Assembly: GCA_041907145.1 (NCBI GenBank)
Contig: JAYRHW010000246.1
Location: 1 to 11,395, forward strand
Direction: 5' to 3'
Source: JAFLCA01 sp041907145
Lineage (GTDB): Bacteria > Bdellovibrionota_C > UBA2361 > JAFLCA01
DNA: 11,395 nucleotides
Part shown: positions 7,106 to 11,395 of the stretch, one piece after another
How positions within the stretch are numbered: position 1 is the first letter of the stretch
How the letters are laid out: each line of letters starts with the position of its first letter
Notes under the pieces: generated by a model
Database searches by the model: none
Seen by the model: only the letters and a program-made list of their open reading frames with translations
Told to the model about the DNA's origin: nothing
Program-made: the position numbers and the translations under genes

Positions 7106-7786
7106 CTACTTTGGCGGGATCCACTGATATCCAATCCCTCGAACCGACCTGATGTAGTCCCCCGGAGCGCGCCGCAGGAGTTGTCGCAGCCTAAGTATCG
7201 AATTATCGATGGTGCGCTCGGTCGGCAGTTCATCTTGTGTGCTCGCGTCGGGAAATATCATTCGCAACACCTGCTCTCGGCTTACTACATTTGGCGCTGA
7301 TTCAATCAAGAGTTGGAGTAACTTGAAGTCTCGGGGGGCCGGATGTTCGCTGTGTCCATCGGGGAAGGATACGCTCATGCTATCGAAGTTGATGAGAAGC
7401 TCGCCGCTCTTGACCTCCCGAGACGGTGCGTGAACGTGCAGGACTCGTCCGATTCGCAAGATAAGTTCGCGCAAATGAAACGGCTTGGGAATAAACTCAT
7501 CGGCGCCAATCTCATAGCCCTCGAGCCGATTTTCGGCGGAATTTAGCGCCGTTAGAAATATGATAGGAGTTCTCGCCGCTGCCTTTATCTTGCGAGCCAA
7601 GTCAAAGCCGCTGCCGTCCGGAAGGCCAATATCGAGAATGGCAAGATGCACGGGGGCTGCCCTAAGTTCACGCTCCGCCTCCGCAATGGTACGGGCCCAG
7701 CGAACCTGAAAATTTTCCTTCTGAAGGCGCTCTACCAGCGTCGCGCCCAAGGACATATCGTCCTCGACCAATAGCAGACTACTCAT
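7106..7786 (-). CDS. OmpR/PhoB-family response regulator
   Basis: This 226-aa cytoplasmic transcription factor is the partner of the adjacent kinase. The receiver domain (1-about 115) has the acidic pocket Glu8-Asp9-Asp10, phospho-acceptor Asp52 in LAILDIGLPDGSG, switch Thr79 and Lys101 in the KPF motif. The C-terminal winged helix-turn-helix (about 125-226) shows the family pattern, with RTIDNSILRLRQLL as recognition-helix region and RSVRGIGYQW as the wing. All residues needed for phosphorylation are present. The ATG is one base beyond the kinase stop (TGA-C-ATG), and GGAG lies 11-14 bases upstream inside the kinase end, so translation is probably coupled. Likely targets are the divergent receptor gene and/or the downstream GH13 gene, by position only. 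Confidence 0.97.
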   Translation of the reverse strand: MSSLLLVEDDMSLGATLVERLQKENFQVRWARTIAEAERELRAAPVHLAILDIGLPDGSGFDLARKIKAAARTPIIFLTALNSAENRLEGYEIGADEFIPKPFHLRELILRIGRVLHVHAPSREVKSGELLINFDSMSVSFPDGHSEHPAPRDFKLLQLLIESAPNVVSREQVLRMIFPDASTQDELPTERTIDNSILRLRQLLRRAPGDYIRSVRGIGYQWIPPK

Positions 7787-7787
7787 G

Positions 7788-8750
7788 TCAAAGGAGCTCC
7801 CCTCGAAGCACTACGCGCACTAAAAAATGATCGTCGGGTATGAATTCGGCCGAACCGCCCATTCGAGCGGCGAGCCGCCGGACAAGATACAGCCCGATTC
7901 CGTTTCCACTGCCGGCATAGAACCGGGAGAAGAGTTTACCGAGGTGGCGCATATCACCGCGGAAGCCCGTCCCATTATCACGGAATATTAGGGCAATCCC
8001 ATCTTTACCTACGGGTTCGAATCGGATATCGAGAGCAGACGCTTTGCCGTGGGTTACGGAGTTATGCAGCACATTCGTCACGATGCATTCAAGTGCTCGC
8101 GCGTCGGCGAACACGAAGCAATCGCCCGCGATCTTGATATCGAGTTCTGGCCAGCGAGAGCTGTAAGGCTTCAAGAACTCGCGCAGTTCGATTCGTTCGA
8201 GTAATAGTTCCCGCAAGTCCTGATTAGCTAGAAAGAGAGAGTTCTCTAGTTGCAAGGTTAGCCTGTCCGTATCGGATGTCAGTCGGCTAATAAGATTTGC
8301 GTGCGGCGAGCCGGCTAGATCTTCCTTCAAGCTCTCGGCTTGCAAGCGCAAGCTCGCGAGCGGCGTTTTTAGTTCGTGGGTAAATGTTGCAAAGAATGCT
8401 TGTAACTTTCTGCGTTGACTCTCCTCTCGCGCCATAAAGTACGTGAGAGCGCCTCCTCCCGTCACGATACAGAAAAAAAGCGTGGCACCTTCGTATGCCA
8501 GCATCTTTAGATGCCGGGTCATGGCGGGAGTCAATTCACGATCGAGCGCGATGACGCGTCTCGTCTGCTCTACGCCGAAAAGATACCACCATCCGGCTAG
8601 GGCGCTGGTGAAAAGTAGCCACGCAATCACTACAGCATAGCGCGCGTACCACAAATTTCCGGTGCTTAACTTCCGGGAGATTCTTTGTGTCACTGAAATG
8701 TCATGAACCTTCATTTTTCGATCACTATAACAGGTCTGACTGATCAGCAT
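7788..8750 (-). CDS. Membrane sensor histidine kinase
   Basis: This 320-aa inner-membrane kinase phosphorylates the response regulator encoded next to it. Transmembrane helix 1 is about 36-58 and helix 2 about 85-106, with only about 25 residues between them in the periplasm. No HAMP domain is evident. The dimerisation/H box is FTHELKTP with His125. The N box has Asn226 and Asn230, the G1 box is DNGTGF (Asp258) and the G2 box is GNGIGL (282-287). The kinase therefore looks complete. Such a short periplasmic loop suggests sensing within the membrane or through a partner protein rather than by a ligand-binding domain. A second in-frame ATG at 8714 (residue 13, MKVHDIS) is a possible start; neither has a clear ribosome-binding site. 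A TTGCGT/AATAAT pair with 17-bp spacing on this strand would overlap the first ATG and would favour the second. Confidence 0.94.
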   Translation of the reverse strand: MLISQTCYSDRKMKVHDISVTQRISRKLSTGNLWYARYAVVIAWLLFTSALAGWWYLFGVEQTRRVIALDRELTPAMTRHLKMLAYEGATLFFCIVTGGGALTYFMAREESQRRKLQAFFATFTHELKTPLASLRLQAESLKEDLAGSPHANLISRLTSDTDRLTLQLENSLFLANQDLRELLLERIELREFLKPYSSRWPELDIKIAGDCFVFADARALECIVTNVLHNSVTHGKASALDIRFEPVGKDGIALIFRDNGTGFRGDMRHLGKLFSRFYAGSGNGIGLYLVRRLAARMGGSAEFIPDDHFLVRVVLRGELL

Positions 8751-8855
8751 TATTGACTTTTTGCTTCATGAACGCAAAAACACAGGCGTGCATGTTGGAC
8801 TCGCCTATCCCTTGTTGGGCGGCGTGGAAATCGTAGTAGGGAACAGGATTAATTT
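8751..8855. promoter_or_regulatory. Divergent control region, kinase/TonB receptor
   Basis: This 105-bp gap must hold promoters for both directions. For the kinase, the best minus-strand candidate is TTGCGT (8775-8770) with AATAAT (8752-8747) at 17-bp spacing. No good sigma-70 match is found for the receptor. The octamer TCATGAAC occurs at 8766-8773, where it is part of the palindrome TTCATGAA (8765-8772), and again at 8701-8708 inside the 5' end of the kinase gene. It may be a regulator site. AGGA at 8845-8848 is the receptor's ribosome-binding site, seven bases from its ATG. The gap is too short for a cobalamin riboswitch, and no Fur-box-like sequence was recognised. Confidence 0.4.
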
Positions 8856-11093
8856 ATGCGTAATGCGCGATTGTGTCGCTGTCTGTCAGCCTCCGTGTTT
8901 TCGTTGGTAGCGTTGGGGTGTCTCTCTGCTCCAGCATGGGCAAGGCCCGAGACGGAGAGTTCCGTCCCGGTAACTGTATTGAACAGGGAAGCGCTTGAGC
9001 GCTCCGGTGTGTCGGACCTCAAGGTGTTCGTGACGGCCAGCCGTGGTGCGGAGCAAAATCCTCTCGACGTGCCCCAGGCGTTGTCCTCGGTTACGCGCGA
9101 TACAATCGACTCAACCGAATATGTTGATGCGCACGATGCCATACAGGACTTGCCGAATATCGGCTTGGCGCCAGCAGAGGGTAACCCAAACTACTGGCAG
9201 CAGGGCTTTACCATTCGTGGCCTCGGCGCGCAACGCGTGCTCACGTTGACGGATGGTGTTCGTCAAGCCGGACAGGGAATCGGGTATGGCGGCGGTAATC
9301 TCAGTCTGTACGATACTTTCGGAATTGAGCGCATAGAAGTCTTGCGCGGTCCGGCATCGGTGCTCTACGGCACTGACGCCTTTGGCGGTGTGATCAATGT
9401 TATTACCCGTAATCCCAGGAAGCGCACCGAATTCGGTATTAACGGCGGAGGTCGATATACTTTCGATTCGTCCCGTGACATGAATCGGGTCGGTGCGTAC
9501 ACCGATTTCGGTGACGATAAGTACGGAGTCGTGTTCGGCAGCAGCTACACTCATTCCGGACGTCCAAATCTGCCCGATGGTGAGGATCCCAAGAGTGGCT
9601 CCTATAGGAATCTCGGATTTTTTGGCAAGGCAGACTTTTTTCTGTCCAAGGATACGAAGTTTCGATTCCTGGGCAATGTCGATCGCAATAGCGACGTGTT
9701 GATTGATGATGATTCCATCACTTTGCCGATCGCAAAGTTCCCGCCTCCGGGAGCGTCGGCTATGATAACCTCGCCGCTGTATTTCCAGTTCCCTACATAC
9801 CAGCGTTCGCTGGTGGGCATGGAGCTGACCAGTGAGAATGTTACCCCGTCACTGGAGCATTTCCAGAGCGGATTATATTGGCAGCAGCTGTATCGCCGCT
9901 TCCACCGTGAGACGGCCTTCTATCCGACCTTTAGCCCTGGATTTGCCGGTCCACCTCTTTTCTACGATCCTTCGGCGACGGTTACGACCTCTGAGACCGA
10001 CACTCGTGATCGCGTGAATACCTTCGAGTGGCAGAATCAAGCTCGCTTTAACTACAACCCGCATGTCGTAACGATTGGTGCCGACTTAGCTTACGATAAC
10101 GCGTACCTTCCCGAGACAGAGACGCAACGCGTCGTTGGCCAAGCTGGAGTTGGGGCGGTTAACGGAGTGCCGACCTCCGTGGATCGAGTCCGTGCTGATG
10201 CGAACCAGTACCGACTCGGCTTGTATGCTCAGGATAGTTGGAATTTGGCACCCTTCGAAGTTATACCCGGCGTGCGATTCGACTATCATTCGGTCAAGGA
10301 CGACCAATCCGACTTTGACGACTCCGTATGGGGATTTAGCGGTTCCGTGGGGACGGTGTATCACCAAAACGATCGGCAGTCGCTCTACATGACCCTGGCG
10401 ACTGGATTCCGTGCGCCCGATCTCGGAGAGCGCTTCCAGGACGGCATCGTCAACTTGGGTGCGCCATCCCGAGTCATCGGCAAGGCAGATCTGAACGCCG
10501 AGCATTCCTACAGCGCGGAGTGGGGACTGAAGCGCCGCGATGGGGCTTTGGACACTGATTTTGCCGTGTTCGTCAATCATATCACCGAGTACATCGGAAA
10601 AACCTCGCTAGGGGTGGTGGATGGTTTTGCGACCGAGCAATATGACAACGTCGGCTCAGTCAATCTCTACGGCGGCGAAATTGCGTCGCGCTACGCGCTC
10701 GACGATCGCTGGAGCGTGTATGCCAATGCCGGCCGCACCTGGACCCGGGATTCGGAGAAGGTGGATCTGCTCAATTGGGTGTTCAATTATGGGACGGACT
10801 ATGTGCTGCCGGTAAACGTAAGCTTCCTCGAGAAGGTGACGGCCGGAATTCAGGGCCGCACTATGCTTAACCCCAAAGATACGCCGCAGCGTGGCGGACG
10901 CCAGCCGTTCGAGGGTTCCGGCTTCACGGTCGTCGACCTGAAGCTGAATATGGATCTCGGCAAGACCAGATTTGGTCGGGGTTCTATCGTGTCGGGAGTG
11001 CGCAATTTATTCGACCGCGAGTATCGTGAACCATTCTTCACGCTCTTGCAGCCTGAGCGGAATGCGTTTGTCTCACTGCAATTCGATTTCTAA
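8856..11093 (+). CDS. TonB-dependent receptor, haem/haemoglobin-like
   Basis: This 745-aa outer-membrane protein imports a scarce ligand using TonB-ExbBD energy. Residues 1-29 are a Sec signal peptide with a likely cut after AWA. LKVFVTASR (55-63) fits a TonB box. The plug (about 65-190) has IRGLG (120-124), DGVR and IERIEVLRGPASVLYG (157-172). The 22-strand barrel ends in the outer-membrane signal QFDF with C-terminal Phe. FRAP (518-521) and the following DLNAE (545-549) resemble the FRAP/NPNL boxes of haem and haemoglobin receptors, but no histidine lies between them, whereas haem receptors normally have one. Haem is therefore only one candidate; a siderophore, metal complex or glycan is possible. 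Residues 37-54 look like a second copy of the first plug strand, placed before the TonB box. It is divergent from the two-component system, its likely regulator, and is followed by a terminator. Confidence 0.94.
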   Translation: MRNARLCRCLSASVFSLVALGCLSAPAWARPETESSVPVTVLNREALERSGVSDLKVFVTASRGAEQNPLDVPQALSSVTRDTIDSTEYVDAHDAIQDLPNIGLAPAEGNPNYWQQGFTIRGLGAQRVLTLTDGVRQAGQGIGYGGGNLSLYDTFGIERIEVLRGPASVLYGTDAFGGVINVITRNPRKRTEFGINGGGRYTFDSSRDMNRVGAYTDFGDDKYGVVFGSSYTHSGRPNLPDGEDPKSGSYRNLGFFGKADFFLSKDTKFRFLGNVDRNSDVLIDDDSITLPIAKFPPPGASAMITSPLYFQFPTYQRSLVGMELTSENVTPSLEHFQSGLYWQQLYRRFHRETAFYPTFSPGFAGPPLFYDPSATVTTSETDTRDRVNTFEWQNQARFNYNPHVVTIGADLAYDNAYLPETETQRVVGQAGVGAVNGVPTSVDRVRADANQYRLGLYAQDSWNLAPFEVIPGVRFDYHSVKDDQSDFDDSVWGFSGSVGTVYHQNDRQSLYMTLATGFRAPDLGERFQDGIVNLGAPSRVIGKADLNAEHSYSAEWGLKRRDGALDTDFAVFVNHITEYIGKTSLGVVDGFATEQYDNVGSVNLYGGEIASRYALDDRWSVYANAGRTWTRDSEKVDLLNWVFNYGTDYVLPVNVSFLEKVTAGIQGRTMLNPKDTPQRGGRQPFEGSGFTVVDLKLNMDLGKTRFGRGSIVSGVRNLFDREYREPFFTLLQPERNAFVSLQFDF

Positions 11094-11108
11094 GAGAAGT
11101 CGTTTGCG

Positions 11109-11146
11109 ATTGGCGCGCGGGGCAACTCGCGCGCCAATTTTATTTG
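11109..11146 (+). terminator. Intrinsic terminator after the TonB receptor
   Basis: ATTGGCGCGCG (11109-11119) pairs perfectly with CGCGCGCCAAT (11128-11138) around an 8-base loop and is followed by a T-rich run (11138-11144, TTTTATT). It begins 15 bases after the receptor stop codon and should end that transcript, although the next gene starts only about 25 bases later and may be reached by readthrough. Confidence 0.87.
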
Positions 11147-11169
11147 TGTTCTACCAAGAGGCATGAGCC

Positions 11170-11395
11170 ATGAATTTTAGTAGCTTTACCGCTGTCTCGG
11201 AAATTTTCGTGACTGCCGGAGTGCTGTACGTGGTCATAGGGAACTGGCGTCGGCGCCCATTCCCGACTCGAATTGCCTTCGGAGTCGCAGGCTTCGAATT
11301 TCTCGTGAACATGCTGTATATGGTTTCGCGAATGCAGCAGGCACCGTCCAATGCCGAAATTAGCAAGGAGATGATCGCGCTATTCGCGGTGCATG
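11170..11395 (+). CDS. Small membrane protein, 3' end outside window
   Basis: The reading frame is open from ATG 11170 to the window edge (75 codons seen). AAGAGG (11156-11161), eight bases before the ATG, is a good ribosome-binding site. Two hydrophobic stretches are visible: residues about 6-24 (including EIFVTAGVLYVVIG) and about 36-52 (including FEFLVNMLYMVSR). They are separated by a basic loop, NWRRRPFPTR, which should face the cytoplasm. I do not recognise the family. It lies 76 bp after the receptor gene and may be part of the same uptake function, but the terminator between them argues for at least partial transcriptional separation. A tiny frame from ATG 11163 stops after five codons and is not the start. 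Confidence 0.72.
   Translation, partial: MNFSSFTAVSEIFVTAGVLYVVIGNWRRRPFPTRIAFGVAGFEFLVNMLYMVSRMQQAPSNAEISKEMIALFAVH

Noticed and set aside
8751..8855. Cobalamin riboswitch or Fur box upstream of the TonB receptor
   Set aside because: The gap is only 105 bp, lacks the conserved B12-box pattern, and I found no 19-bp Fur-like inverted repeat.
10086..10580. 164-codon minus-strand frame inside the TonB receptor gene
   Set aside because: It is antisense to the receptor barrel including the FRAP box; no motifs or start signals.
1..11395. Mobile element, CRISPR array or defence island
   Set aside because: No transposase, integrase, toxin-antitoxin pair, restriction or Cas-like protein, and no spaced direct repeats or terminal inverted repeats were seen.

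Overview
The window is a chromosomal segment of a diderm (Gram-negative) bacterium, shown by a TonB-dependent outer-membrane receptor and a membrane histidine kinase. GC is moderate and roughly even, and no insertion sequence, phage gene, CRISPR array, tRNA or rRNA is visible. The seryl-tRNA synthetase carries the Asn-Asn-Thr...Pro-Arg form of class II motif 3 (as in Thermus) rather than the Gly-Ser-Gly-Leu form of enterobacteria. The source is therefore probably not an ordinary gammaproteobacterium, but I make no phylum-level call.

Left arm, plus strand (217-4898): serS; a HAD-superfamily phosphatase that starts inside the serS tail at a TTG codon; a protein that looks like a PP2C (PPM-type) phosphatase with several active-site positions changed; and a 12-TM-type transporter of the PucC/LhaA (BCD) branch of the major facilitator superfamily. 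All four point the same way with gaps of at most 92 bp. The PucC branch is best known from assembly of light-harvesting complexes, yet no photosynthesis gene is in view.

Middle, minus strand (8750 down to 4873): a histidine kinase and an OmpR-type response regulator separated by one base, then, after 109 bp, a cytoplasmic GH13-type glycoside hydrolase with a long unassigned N-terminal region and unusual residues in conserved regions I and IV. Its 3' end overlaps the transporter gene tail-to-tail by 26 bp.

Right arm, plus strand (8856-11395): a TonB-dependent receptor of the haem/haemoglobin-like type, divergent from the two-component system across 105 bp, a strong intrinsic terminator, and the 5' part of a small membrane-protein gene that runs off the window. 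The divergent layout suggests that the two-component system controls the receptor, the hydrolase, or both. This is inference from layout only.

The least explained parts are the degenerate PP2C-like/PucC-like pair and the atypical GH13 enzyme.
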